Below are positions 51,201 through 61,244 of a stretch of 64,000 nt of DNA, piece by piece. This stretch comes from Owenia fusiformis (Eukaryota > Annelida > Polychaeta > Sabellida > Oweniidae): NCBI GenBank assembly GCA_903813345.2, contig CAIIXF020000003.1, positions 13,780,931 through 13,844,930 of the forward strand, read 5' to 3'. The notes under the pieces were generated by a model that worked only from the letters and a program-made list of their open reading frames with translations, did no database searches and was not told where the DNA came from. The translations under genes were made by a program, and so were the position numbers. Positions within the stretch are counted from its first letter, which is position 1, and each line of letters opens with the position of its first letter.

Positions 51201-54200
51201 TGAAATGATTCAACATTCGATGGCGACCATGCCGTTTTGTAGGCAGATCGTGTGACAGCGTACTTTAAACTAGATGACCTACTAGACCAGGAACGATTGC
51301 CGTACTTCAACCCTACTAGGGACGCGTTATACAACGTTGTTCAATCGAATATCAATTGCAGTACGTGTGTATACCGACATGCGATCTGAACTTCGAAAGA
51401 GATGGACGTATTGACGACTGTCTATGAACGAAGTACCTTATTATTTTAGACATATTTCACGACCACAGCAAGATTTAGCCCGTTTTACGACTTTTTCGTA
51501 GGACTGGAAAGAACGGTTGAGAAATAGTTTGATGTGATAGGGGGTTAGAATGGGAGGTTTACAATTTTGCGTTGATGTTAACATGTTTTAGCCCCAAATA
51601 TCTTACGAAACGACCTGGTTTGAAATATATATCATCGAAAACTAACAACAATGGCATATTACACGATGATGTGTAGTCTATGCAAGGGACTAATTAAACA
51701 CTGTAACTGAACGATTATTTATGTGAGAAAACTACAGGGTGGTCAAAAAAATGGAAACCCTGCATTTTCCATATATCTTTGTCACTTTAAGGACTTACTC
51801 CCTGATATTTCACATATTTGTACATCATTCAATTTCCTACCACCCTACCATATTTCATGAACATTAGACTGATAGTCACAATTTTACAGCACTTTGAATA
51901 TCGCCATTATCGCGCTGTAGGCAAAACAGCACAGTTGTCAATGACTCGAATGCATTCCTCAGCAGGTATGGCCTGAATGACACAAATGATCTCACTTTTG
52001 AGGTTTGCAATTGTCCTGAGGTAATTCTCATATACTCTATCTCTGCCATATCCCCACAGGTAGGCACATTTTGGACGATGAGTACAGGTTTCCCCACAAC
52101 GCAATAGTGGCTACTGGGCATGTTCTTTAAAGTACTGTTACATTGTGACTATCAGTCTGATGGTCATGAAATAAAGTAGGCTGGTAGCTAATTGAATGAT
52201 GTACAAAATTGCAAAATATCAGGGAGTTATTTTTTAAAATGACAAAGATATGAGGAAAATGGTATTAGGGTTTCCATTTTTTGACCACCCTGTACATGCA
52301 TTTGTATAGTGCAACTTGTGCGTAGAGTTTGACGTTTTGATTTTATATGCATCATTTAAAGTCTCAAATAACTTCATTATATATTTTAGATAGATGTCAT
52401 CTTTGTTCATTATTTTACAGCAGGCCCTACCAATAATGCATTTTATTTGCAGAAAAACGTTTAGTGTAAAAACAAATAATTCTCAACTCCAACGTTTGTT
52501 CTCGATTCCTTTGCAATGAACTTCCACAAACTAAAGCCGAACAAATCGCAGAAAAGGTAATTTGAATCATGGGAATGATGTACTTTGATTTTTGCGCATG
52601 TTCAAAGAATCGAACCAAGTAAAAAAGGAACCAGATTGCCCCGACTCGATCTTGAGCAATAAGTCATCTTGCTCTCTGGCGGCCATTTTGGAAACTTACA
52701 GATAAATCTTGTCATAATGATTCCAGGAAAACCACTTAACAGAATTACTTTAGATTTTTACAAATGTTACAATGTAAGACGTTCTAAAGCTGATTCATTT
52801 TTCATCGACTATCATGCGTTAAGGCGTTCATTTTGGAAGTTTTTAGATAATTAGTGCCATCGCAATTCCAGTAAAACCACTCAACGGACTTTTTCAAATC
52901 AAGAAGCTTGAAAGGGAATTTTCGGCGGCAATCTTGCTGTCTGGCACACTGTTTCATTTTATTACGATATTCTTCACATTGTGCATTGTTCTTGCCGTTT
53001 TCTGTAACAATTTTGGTCTTCCCTTATGCATTTATGCATACATATTAAATATGGCCAATCGATGCTTCAAATTACAAGCAAATGTGTTAAGATCGATTAA
53101 GCACAACCAAATTGGGTATATAATAAAACAAATACTGTCTGAATTTCGAGAGCAATTATATTAACATTTACCTATGACTGCTGCAAGTATCACACATGCC
53201 ATTTCTATAGACAAGTCTATAGTAAGACTTGTCAGTACAGCACTACCTCCTAACAGCAGCAGCATCGTTACGATAATATTCGTAATTGCAGCAAAAACAC
53301 AAAATACTATATGGGTCGGAGCTCCAAATCTTACACGGATGACCTTGATAAAGAAAATTACTATATTAAATATTAAGCAAATATTTCATTCTATGGAGGG
53401 CAATACCTGTTCATCTTTCAATGATTTTTGCAGCATGTATTGCCCGCAGCCCGGAGGGCGAGGGAAATACATGCTGCAAAAATCATTGAAAGTGTAACAG
53501 GTATTGCCCGAACATAGAATGAAATATTTGTTTTATTATATCATTGCTAGACATTCGCTTACTTTGCAGACTGGCACTCTTGTAATATGCCCCAAGTTCG
53601 CAGTTCCCAAAAAAATCCTCTAAAATTCCATCCAGAACGATTTTATCGATAGATTTAACGTCTATTTCGTCCACATAACACATAACACAAAATGTTCTAA
53701 GACATTAGATGTCATTCCGATGCACATCCGTCAAGATGTCGTTCATCGGAATTCAGACTTTTAAATCTTTTTCAGTCTGCCTTTTTGATGCACGTCACAA
53801 CTGTATTGGACGAAACGGGACGATTCAGAATTCCCGGGCGGGCAATACGCCGGGCAATACGTCTTTTATAATTCCAAAATTAAGGGAGCTGTGAAATACG
53901 CTTTGGTATTTTTGATCACATGGTACTGAATCAGCCAATCAAATGACACAAATTCTAGCAATGATATAATAATGATAAATACAGTTAAACACATCACTTA
54001 TCCAGTTATAAACATTCAGTTAATCTTTACACTAGTATTACACCAGACCTGCTTGTCAAAATGGCATTACGGACAAGTTGCGATGTTATTTTCCTATACG
54101 CAGTGAAAACAACTAGTCATAATCAAAATTAACCCCCCTATCACACCAACCCGTTCTTGCTAGTCCTACGAAAACGTCGTAAAACGGGCTCAATCTGGAT

Positions 54201-57200
54201 GTCGTCGGGAAATATGTCTAAAATAATTAGCTGCTTCGTTCATAAACATTCTTCAATACGTCCATCTCATTCGCAGGTCATTCAGGTCGCACCACGTCGG
54301 TGTGCAACGTCGTATAAGGCGGCCCTTAGTCTAGAAGGTCATAATGACCTGATTACAGAACGGTATGGTCGCCATCGAATTTTGAATCATTTCAAAATTC
54401 TAAATTTCACCTTCCCGTCTGAGAACGTTCATGAAGTTTGTAAATAGTCCTTAGAAAGTTGCAGCTACGTTCATTCCGTTCGCACATAGTTTAAAACCAG
54501 TTTTGAAGAACGCAGTGGCAACCTGTTTGGTGTGATAGCTATATTTTTGCTAACTCGTTCATAAGCTGTCTTTAATACGTTCTTAATCAGTTTAAACCTG
54601 TTTGCAATTAGTTCTACTTCGTTCTCAATACGTCCTCAGACAGTTCAACTCGTTGTAAAAACGTAGTAGGATTGAAGTACGACGGTTCCGTTCGTAGTAC
54701 GCCCAGCTCGTCGTTAGTACGTTGTCACTCGTTCTAATTGTAGAACGTGACGACCACGAAAGCATTTTGAGCATGTTCTAAGTTCAAGAGGACCTACCCG
54801 TTCAAGAACGTTCGATGAAGTTTGTAAATAGACCCCAAACGATTCTAAGTACGTCCAATTTGTTCGTACACAGTTGAAGCCCGTTTTTGAGAACGTAGTG
54901 AGAACTAGTTTGATGTGATAGTAGGATAACCTGGCAATGACCAATGCACCGGCCTTTGGGGTATACACTGATTAAGTTTTTATTACATTATTTTAATGTG
55001 CATTATTGCTCCCAAATGGATTATTAGTCAAATTAATACATGCTCTTTGGTAATAAATTACCTGTAAGAATGTTTTTGCCCCTGGTGCTTTTGTTTTCAG
55101 TTGGATAGAGACCGTGGCAAAAATGAAAAGTTGCATAGTTGCCGAGGCAGCATACCACAGTGGCCCACTTAACCCATACTGAAATCAAAATAAAACAAGT
55201 CAGAGTTACATTCAAAATATCGAACATAGACACACCTACTTTTTAACAGCGGATCCGTAAAATCAAGAATTTAAGTTCATTGTTTTTTTTCGCTTAACAA
55301 AGTTTCACTTTTGACCCCCTAGCTAAGTTATTTGGTTGATCACATACTAAGCATTTTAACCACACCTTTATTTTTGTAACGAAATATCAACTATCGACGT
55401 ATACAATCACTGTACAGAACCAAATGAATGCGTTTTAGTTTTACCAACCTTAACTGCTACTGTAGCAGATTGAAGAAGGGTTGCTGCCCAAGTCATCTGT
55501 GAAACTATGGTTGAAGCTGTAAGTCCAACAGATACTTTGCCTCCTGCATCGAATGTAGTGTCCACGTTAGATGCATCATGGTAAACGTATTTTCGTATTA
55601 GGTGGAACATAGCTGCAACTAGCACGGAAAACAATCCAAACCCAAGTATGAGTAATAGTGCATTTCGTAGTTCTATTGAAGGTTTGACGCCTGTTATCAC
55701 ATTTCTGTTGGAAATATAAATTAAATGGTCAATTTTTATAATGACATAGACATTGAGTTTCCCAATCAATCTTTTAATTATTATCATAATGAAAGGGAAT
55801 ACCTAGTTTTGTCAAATACTCTTGATTTTATGTTACACTTGATTATAACACCCCAGTCACATTTCCTACGGCGACCGTGCGGTCTCTCATATCAGCGGTC
55901 AGTAAAATTTCTACGCTCGCCGTAAAATTTCTGCGGTCGGATACTTTTGCAATCACATTTCCGACCGCAGAAATTCCATAGCGAGCGTAGAAATGTTACT
56001 GACCGCAGAAATGAGAGACCGCATGGTCGCCGTAGGAAATGTGACTGGGGTGTAACTCAAAATTATAATTTATACCGCTACCCTGCGGCCTGTAAAAGAA
56101 CTGGATACGCCGTACGGAGACCGCAAGGCGAACGTAGTTTTCTTACGCTCGCCGCAGAAATTCACTGATTTAATTGATCTGCGGTCAACGCACGGCTGCC
56201 GTTCGACAAATGTGACTTGAGTCCGGGTTGTGCAAATGAACTGGACATGCGACCATTTCAACAATAAAGTAGTTTATCCCACTTGACCATAATTTGTCCC
56301 TAAAAAGGTCGATGTAATGTTTATGTAATAAGTGTTGTCCTGGGGTTAATTAAGTTGTCCTGGGAATGAGTTGTCCAGGGGATGTGGTCATTCTTCTTAT
56401 TGATACTGTACAAAATCTTACTATGTTAGAACATTATTTAATCACACGCAATACTCAGCTAAGATGACTTAAATACTAAATATCTTCTACAGACATTCGA
56501 AATGAGCCTACTGTCGTAAATGTTATACCAGAGCAACTTTGTACTTTAGTTGAGACATATAAATAAGGGAGCCACTTCACATTCACCCCAAAATGGTTCT
56601 TTACTATCTCGAAAGGGGCAACTGTTGCTTAACAAAATCGTAAATCTTCATTTCCTAAAAGTAAGAATCATCCGATCCTTTATAGCAAACGGTGTTGTGA
56701 TGTCAATCAGTGTTGTATCAGAGTTTAAAGACTTAGGAGTATTGAAATTATTGTTTCCTAAACTAAAATTATTAATATGGCAGTGCTCTAATAAAAGGTT
56801 GACAAAAATAAGAAAAATTTTCGTTTGAGAAGTAAAAAGTAAGGTATGAGACATTAAAACTATTAAATTCAAGCGTATTTAACACTGGCAGATCCAGAAA
56901 CTAACAGTGGGAGGGGGGGAGCAAGCGCGGAAAAATGTTGGGCCCCTAAAACCCCAAATTTAAGGCACATTTTTGACATTTTTCAAAGGCCAAATTTAGC
57001 CAAAAAGGCCTTTTTTTGTTGTCAACATTTCATTTTGAAATGGATATACTTCTGGAAATGTTTTAAATGGTTCAATCTGAAATAAGAAAAAACAATGACA
57101 TGAAGATGAAGAGTTTCCATATTATATTCCATCATATCCATATTATCAATATTCCAATAATAATCAAATGAAGACTCCATATCGATGGATCGTGCACTCC

Positions 57201-57351
57201 ATGTGTTCGATTTATTTCACTCAAAGAAATAAACATAACAGAGATACCTTGTTTTGTTGTTTTTTCCTTCTGTTTCTAGGCTTCCCGTCAATCCTGGGAC
57301 TAAATATGTAAAAACTAATTCCGCAATTAGGACAATAGCTGTGGTCTTCAT
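42238..57351 (-). CDS. DUR3-like urea symporter (SLC5/sodium:solute symporter family)
   Basis: Eight exons: 57351-57248, 55704-55449, 55178-55062, 53343-53172, 45954-45484, 45323-45158, 44563-44148, 42884-42238 (stop). Phases agree at every join (2,0,0,1,1,2,1), giving about 782 residues. A hydrophobic N-terminal segment is followed by the multi-helix SSS core. Hallmarks of urea-active transporters include TASTIVSQMTWAATLLQS and YGLSGPLWYAASATMQ (exons 2-3), FGAPTHIVF and LLLGGSAVLTSL (exon 4), YTLVGGLGATFYVSY and DQSYWQSSVAAKP (exon 5), and STGSAEVVAVASLIVYDVY (exon 6). DUR3 proteins import urea across the plasma membrane coupled to H+ or Na+. Plant and fungal members are about 690-700 residues. 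The extra length here comes from a Cys-rich insert (residues about 437-491) and a long C-terminal tail. Introns 3, 4 and 7 carry mobile elements. An alternative in-frame start is 57432. Confidence 0.9.
43060..43800 (-). pseudogene. Degraded LINE 3' end in the last intron of the urea-transporter gene
   Basis: On the minus strand, broken frames resemble the C-terminal zf-RVT tail of a LINE ORF2 (KHVFFRCPQNI, NQIMHFLKYGSNDL; residues read across frameshifts). A 3' UTR-like tail follows (GGCGATTGCAAGCCATTCC, then AATGAAATAAATTGATTATC). It sits between exons 7 and 8. Confidence 0.55.
46369..47517. repeat. 1.15-kb palindrome centred on a piggyBac-type MITE
   Basis: The flanks of the MITE are themselves inverted copies. 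The left flank 46369-46547 (GTAGATGTGAAGCCTGTCGT ... AATAGAGAGTTTAA) matches the complement of the right flank 47340-47517 (TTAAACTCTCTATTATC ... AGGCTTCACATCTAC) with no mismatch noticed by eye. The identity extends about 175 bp beyond the TTAA on each side, so this is not an ordinary target-site duplication. It lies in intron 4 of the urea-transporter gene. Confidence 0.8.
46547..47340. mobile_element. piggyBac-type MITE, complete copy
   Basis: TTAA flanks both ends. The terminal sequences CCCTACTATCACACCAAAC and GTTTGGTGTGATAGGAGGG are inverted. Halfway through, a second CTATCACACCAAACAAGTT motif (about 46936) starts a second half-unit similar to the first, so the element looks like a dimer of about 400-bp units. 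No transposase. TTAA target and CCC-start termini are characteristic of the piggyBac superfamily. Confidence 0.8.
47518..48139. mobile_element. piggyBac-type MITE, truncated copy
   Basis: Same family as 46547-47340, in the opposite sense. It begins within the element (CCCTTAGTCTAGAAGGTC) and ends at GGTGTGATAGTAGGGTTA. It adjoins the right arm of the 1.15-kb palindrome. Confidence 0.75.
48272..49637. mobile_element. piggyBac-type MITE copy carrying a nested palindromic MITE
   Basis: Starts CCCTACTATAACACAAAACT and ends GATGTGATAGGGGG|TTAG. The sequence is interrupted between AACGACGAGC and CTGGACGTACTACG by the palindromic element at 48503-48976. Without the insertion it matches the family length. 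Part of the 1.8-kb tandem duplication. Confidence 0.75.
48503..48976. mobile_element. Palindromic MITE with internal CGACCNTAAGGTCGT repeats (copy 1)
   Basis: Ends TATGGCTGGGCAAGTGGTAC and CCACTTGGCCAGCCATA are inverted. The interior is a set of short units (ACGACCTTACGGTCGT, AACGTAAAT, GGTTCCAAGAACGTAAAT) in both orientations, so the whole element can fold. It is inserted into a piggyBac-type MITE. Confidence 0.8.
49821..50096. mobile_element. Truncated ACAGGGTGGTC TIR element
   Basis: Left arm of the TIR family (TACAGGGTGGTCAAAAAAATG), cut at the duplication junction at 50096. The full copy follows at 51734-52293. Confidence 0.75.
50097..51550. mobile_element. piggyBac-type MITE, second (duplicated) copy, left end missing
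   Basis: Duplicate of 48316-49637, with its own nested palindromic MITE (50284-50889) that is 132 bp longer than copy 1. The MITE's left terminus is absent because the duplication breakpoint lies inside it. Confidence 0.75.
51734..52293. mobile_element. TIR element with ACAGGGTGGTC ends, complete (about 560 bp)
   Basis: ACAGGGTGGTCAAAAAAATG at the left faces CATTTTTTGACCACCCTGT at the right, with arms of about 155 bp and TA at both edges, suggesting a Tc1/mariner-like TA target. No transposase. Lies in intron 4 of the urea-transporter gene. Confidence 0.8.
52660..52950. repeat. Two degenerate units of the about 140-bp AAGATGGC repeat
   Basis: Contains GGCGGCCATTTTGGAAAC, GATAAATCTTGTCATAATGA, CCAGGAAAACCAC and ACATGGTAAG-like remnants. 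Same family and orientation as the array at 29.9-30.5 kb. Confidence 0.65.
53375..53985. mobile_element. Palindromic repeat plus flanking inverted pair in intron 3 of the urea-transporter gene
   Basis: A near-perfect palindrome at 53375-53535 (AAATATTTCATTCTATG, GGGCAATACCTGTTCA, TTTTTGCAGCATGTATT and their complements) around a GC-rich centre (CCCGCAGCCCGGAGGGCGAG). Next to it, TTATATCATTGCTAG (53536) faces CTAGCAATGATATAA (about 53955). Probably one or two nested MITEs, starting about 30 bp upstream (transcript sense) of exon 4. Confidence 0.65.
54133..54948. mobile_element. piggyBac-type MITE in intron 3 of the urea-transporter gene
   Basis: Preceded by TTAA. Termini CCCCCCTATCACACCAACCC and AGTTTGATGTGATAGTAGGA are related inverted ends. 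The internal half-unit boundary GGTGTGATAGCTATATTT is near 54528. About 815 bp, opposite in orientation to the 60.4-kb copy. Confidence 0.75.
55846..56054. mobile_element. Palindromic element with ACACCCCAGTCACATTT ends
   Basis: ACACCCCAGTCACATTTCCT at the left and AGGAAATGTGACTGGGGTGT at the right. Nearly the whole 209 bp is palindromic, with GGCGACCGTGCGGTCTCTCA and its complement inside. Related to 37873-38350. Lies in intron 1 of the urea-transporter gene. Confidence 0.85.
56075..56222. repeat. Partial second member of the same TIR family
   Basis: TACCCTGCGGCCTGTAAAAG through ACAAATGTGACTTGAG closely resembles 38205-38345 of the element between genes A and B. The left end is missing, so it is a fragment abutting the palindrome. 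Confidence 0.7.
56230..57240. other. Remainder of intron 1 of the urea-transporter gene, no feature seen
   Basis: AT-rich. No exon or clear inverted repeat. The phase-2 splice from the exon ending at 57248 to the exon starting at 55704 is consistent with no further exon here. Confidence 0.4.
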
Positions 57352-57692
57352 CGTCGCTAGTTTTAAACCATCTAAGCCAATTGTCTCTGTATTACGTTCT
57401 TTGTGTCTATGAGTTTTTGAGGTGTAAAACAAACAATGCTAGTAGCTGTTACGAAATGATCAAATCTTCTTTAAGCGTTCACTGAACGCAATTCTTTTTG
57501 ATAAGTTTAGTTTATCTTGAACTGATCAAGGTGTCCGTGAAAGATAAACAATTTGTTAGGGCAACTTGAACATAGAAACGTTCAAAAGTAATATCTCATG
57601 ATCATAACACGAATATGTGATTTTGTGTTTATAACTGTTGAAAACAATTCATTGGTTAATAAAAGAAAGATTCGCATGTTGATATCCCCAGT

Positions 57693-58106
57693 GTGTTGAA
57701 TATAGAAATAAGTCTCAATAATGCAATTTGTGATTTTAAAATACATCACAATGGCTACGGTCGAACATCCTTAGTGCCTCTAGACACGACTTTTATGGTA
57801 ATAAATGTGGAAAACGACTTCACTTGTCTGCACGCTTTATTACTGCATATAATAAGAGAAATGGGCAAAAGAGAAACAGGACTTGCGCAGGAAGTTATGA
57901 AACTTTATATCAAGGCTAAATTTGTCGTACGTGAAATAAATGAAAAACAGAAACATGACAGTATTGTAATGAGACCTTATAGTGGGGGGGGGAGTATAGA
58001 TGGTCCTGAAAATACAGCTGAGCAAAAAGTACAAAGGACAGAGGGTATTTACAAGGATAATTACCGTATAAAATCAACACGGTTTACAACAATAACCAAG
58101 CCCTAA
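57693..58106 (+). CDS. Uncharacterised open frame of 137 codons, doubtful
   Basis: The longest plus-strand open frame near the 5' end of the transporter gene, and divergent from it. The composition is protein-like (KRETGLAQEVMKLYIKAKF), but no domain, signal peptide or membrane segment is recognised and no splice site is obvious. It could be a chance frame, an unrecognised exon or repeat-derived sequence. Given only as a candidate. Confidence 0.15.
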   Translation: MLNIEISLNNAICDFKIHHNGYGRTSLVPLDTTFMVINVENDFTCLHALLLHIIREMGKRETGLAQEVMKLYIKAKFVVREINEKQKHDSIVMRPYSGGGSIDGPENTAEQKVQRTEGIYKDNYRIKSTRFTTITKP

Positions 58107-58289
58107 CTTCCGTTATCGTAATACATCTAACATCAAGTATTTGATCTCGAACTACCACTAGTGATAAAGTCAAAGGCGTACCTCGTTGTACTATACCTAA
58201 TGTACTTCCGAATATCAAACCTAGTACCAGTATCCAATACTCAACAAAGCATGGTCCAAAATCCAAACAAAACAAGAAGCCACAATCAC

Positions 58290-58432
58290 ACATGCCTTGG
58301 TCACATTTGCTCCGATTTTCACTACGGCGCCCGGCCGATTGAGTATTTTGTTCAAAATTGAATACAATATTGAGCAAAACACTCAACCGGCCGGGCGCCG
58401 GCCGATGGATCGGAGCAAATGTGACCCAGGCA
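58290..58432. mobile_element. GC-rich hairpin MITE, complete
   Basis: GGTCACATTTGCTCCGATTT at the left and its complement at the right. The inner palindrome GGCGCCCGGCCGATTGAG surrounds a short AT-rich spacer. About 140 bp. Confidence 0.85.
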
Positions 58433-58434
58433 AT

Positions 58435-59325
58435 AGTCTTCATCGTATCATGCCCTCTGGTCAACTGACGATATAAACCTTGCACAACTCACACGTAAAA
58501 GTTAGCTGTGCTAAAACCTGTTTGACCAATGAGAACTCTCTATAAACTAGTTGGACCAATGAGAACTCTCCAAAAACTAGTTAGACCAATAATAAACCTC
58601 TATTTCCAAATATGAAAGACTAATGAGTATCAGTTTTAAGCGACGTTTATTGATTCAATTGAATCTCTTGTTTCACAACTTGTTTTCCTAATTGTGTACG
58701 ATTTTCACTACACTACACAGTTTGCATGCTCCTATGAATATGGCGTTCTATTTACACAATGTTTCAGATTCAACCATAAACTTTATAACATAAAATAACA
58801 AGAACATAAACCTTATTAACCGACCGTTTCAGTATGTATGCAATTCAGTAAACAAATAGTCTTAGTTTTTGAGCATATTTAGGTTACTAGACAAATGCAT
58901 TTTCGTTCACAAGAGCACAAACATATGTTTAGATTTTACAAGAAAAATGAACCAAATGAATCCGCAAAATACATACTTTATCAACTTACGTCCAATGTCT
59001 ATTGTAAAGACTGTGCGTGTAATAAATAAAATGATAACAAAAACTGTTAATTGGTTTGAAATTCCTCTCACTCGGGTAATTCTGTTCATGTTTTATAAAT
59101 CCTTTCAGCAGTTCGATTTTATCAAAACGACAGTTCTATATATCCATGTAATACTGAACCATTCTGAAGCAACACAAACGTAAGTTTTGGCTCGGTAAAT
59201 GGCTAATATTGCATCAAGGATACTGTGTGTTCTAAAAGTAACAGGGCTGGTGCTGGTATCTCGTCAATTCTACAACAAGTGATTTCAAAATTTCACAAAA
59301 TTATGTTATGGTCACTATATATAGT
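58435..59325. other. Spacer upstream of the urea-transporter gene, one short direct repeat
   Basis: Three imperfect copies of ACCAATGAGAACTCTC with CTAGTTGGACC spacers at 58530-58600. No gene recognised. Confidence 0.4.
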
Positions 59326-59328
59326 AAT

Positions 59329-59612
59329 GCCTTGGTCACATTTACTCCGATTTTCACTAATGCCGTGGTCACATTTGCTCTGATTTTTACTACGGCGCCC
59401 GGCCGATTGAGTGTTTTGTTCAATATTGTATTCAATTTTGAACACAATACTCAATCGGCCGGGCGCCGGTGCTGAAAATCGGAGCATATGTGACCACGGC
59501 ATTAGGCGCCCGGCCGATTGAGTATTTTGTTCAAAATTGAATACAATATTGAACAAAACACTCAATCGGCCGGGCGCCGGCCGATGGATCAAAGCATATG
59601 TGACCAAGGTAT
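59329..59612. mobile_element. Two adjacent or nested GC-rich hairpin MITEs
   Basis: Two hairpin cores (about 59393-59470 and 59508-59582) with a duplicated outer end (GGTCACATTTACTCCGATTT, then GGTCACATTTGCTCTGATTT). This suggests one copy inserted next to or into another. Same family as 9.5, 35.8 and 58.3 kb. Confidence 0.8.
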
Positions 59613-59871
59613 TACATGACACCACGATATCAAAAGACCCACATTTTCACCGTGAAAATTGCAACTTCAAATATTCCGTTGCCGTGATTGGTTCTTGTTT
59701 CATGCTCGTGCCGAGAGATTGTAAAATTCAAATATTTCGATTGGTTGGATTCGCGCGTATTTACTGGTAAATACACGTGCGGTCAACAAAACTTAATCGG
59801 ATATTTAAGCACAGATCTTTACAAAAATAAGTGTCTGATAACAGGTTGACACTATAGTTTATGATCATTCA

Positions 59872-60302
59872 CATGATGTTCAATCAAAGATTTGTATTCT
59901 CTGCAACATATTCACATTTTTCGTATTCGTCTTTCTTCTTCGAATCTGTTTCGAATTTAATGTTTCTGTTTTGCCATACTTGCCATATGCGACAAATCAA
60001 ATATAATGTATGTCTTGTACTAACGGTACAATAATGATAAAGGCAGCGCATAATTATAAAAGGAAATGCGATCGAGGAATTTGTCTAGTTGCCAAACAGT
60101 TTCTTCGTTCTATAACTTTCTGTCGAGAGTACACAATCAGACAATTATGCAAACGATTTCACTAAATCCCTATGAAACGGCATCGCATATCAGCATCGGT
60201 ATTTCTCGACCCATGTTTTCTAGACAATTATACAGTCGGATGCAGAGGCCAACCAACGAGTAATCCCACAGAGGCAACCGCATATTACACCTGTGACTAA
60301 AA
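59872..60302 (-). pseudogene. Broken copy of the last exon of the urea transporter
   Basis: Closely resembles 42226-42897, including the splice acceptor (TTAGTCACAG) and the C-terminal coding end. About 250 bp in the middle is missing, and a 13-nt deletion near the start of the exon shifts the frame and brings an early stop. None of the other seven exons was found near it. Probably a relic of a tandem paralogue or a segmental exon duplication. Confidence 0.8.
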
Positions 60303-60334
60303 AAGTTTATGATAACATAATTATATTTGACAAT

Positions 60335-61240
60335 TGTACAGGCAACCTTCGTAGTCGGATGTAGAGGCCAACTAACCCTACTATCACACCAAACTAGTTC
60401 TCACTACGTTCTCGAAAACGGGCTTCAACTGTGTACGAACGGACTGGACCTACTAAGAACCGTTTGGGATCTATTTACAAACTTCATCGAACGTACTCGA
60501 ACGGGTAGGTCCTCTAGAACTCAGACAATGCTCAAAATGTTCTCGTGGTCGTCACGTTCTACAATTAGAACGAGTGAAAACGTACTAACGACGAGCTGGA
60601 CGTACTACGAACGAAACCGTCGTACTTCAATCCTACTAGGGACGTTTTAACAACGAGTTGAACTGTCTGAGGACGTGTTTAGAATGAGGTAGAACTAATT
60701 GCAAACGGGTTTAAACTGATTAAGAACGTATTTAACACTGCTTATGAACGAGTTAGCAAAAATATAGCTATCACACCAAACAAGTTGCCACTGCGTTCTC
60801 CAAAACTGGTTTTAAACTGTGTGCGAACGGAATGAACGTAGCTGCAACTTTCTAAGGTCTATTTACGAACTTTATGAACATTCTCAGACGGGAATGTGAT
60901 TTTAGAATTTTGAATCGATTCAAAATTCGATGTCGACCATGCCGTTCTGTAATCAGGTCATGTTGACCTTCTAGACTAAGGGACGCGTTCTACTACGTTG
61001 CACATCGACGTGGTGCGACCTGAACGAACTGCGAACGAAATGGACGTATTGAAGACTGTTTAAGAACGAAGAAGCTAATTATTTCAGACATATTTCCCGA
61101 CCACAGCCAGATTGAGCCCGTTTTACGACGTTTTCGTAGGACTGGCAAGAACGGGTAAGAACTAGTTTGGTGTGATAGGGGGGTTAAGAATAACCCCACA
61201 CAGGCAACCGCAAATTACACCTGTGACTAAAATATTATTC
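60335..61240 (-). pseudogene. Third copy of the transporter's last-exon start, split by a MITE
   Basis: 61190-61240 carries the acceptor and first coding bases (complement: GTCACAGGTGTAATTTGCGG). The continuation (complement: TTGGCCTCTACATCCGACTA) is at 60335-60372. The piggyBac-type MITE at 60374-61185 lies exactly between them. This copy keeps the bases deleted in the neighbouring pseudogene, so it is an independent duplicate. Confidence 0.75.
60374..61185. mobile_element. piggyBac-type MITE, complete, inside a pseudo-exon
   Basis: Termini CCCTACTATCACACCAAAC and GTTTGGTGTGATAGGGGGG, with flanking TAAC/TTAA. The internal second start CTATCACACCAAACAAGTT is near 60767. About 812 bp, same layout as 46547-47340. 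Confidence 0.85.
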
Positions 61241-61244
61241 AAGC

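Larger units (their letters stand above)
48316..52008. repeat. Near-identical tandem duplication (1781-bp and 1913-bp copies)
   Basis: 48316-50096 is repeated at 50097-52008. The offset between copies is 1781 bp on the left. It becomes 1913 bp right of about 50.7 kb because copy 2 has an extra 132-bp segment inside the palindromic MITE. Only a few substitutions were noticed (for example near 48606/50402). The junction reads GAGGTTTGCA|AAAACGGGC. Contains MITE sequences only, within intron 4 of the urea-transporter gene. Confidence 0.9.

Noticed and set aside
53174-53497. Plus-strand open frame of 107 codons
   Set aside because: It is the antisense shadow of transporter exon 4 and continues into a palindromic repeat.
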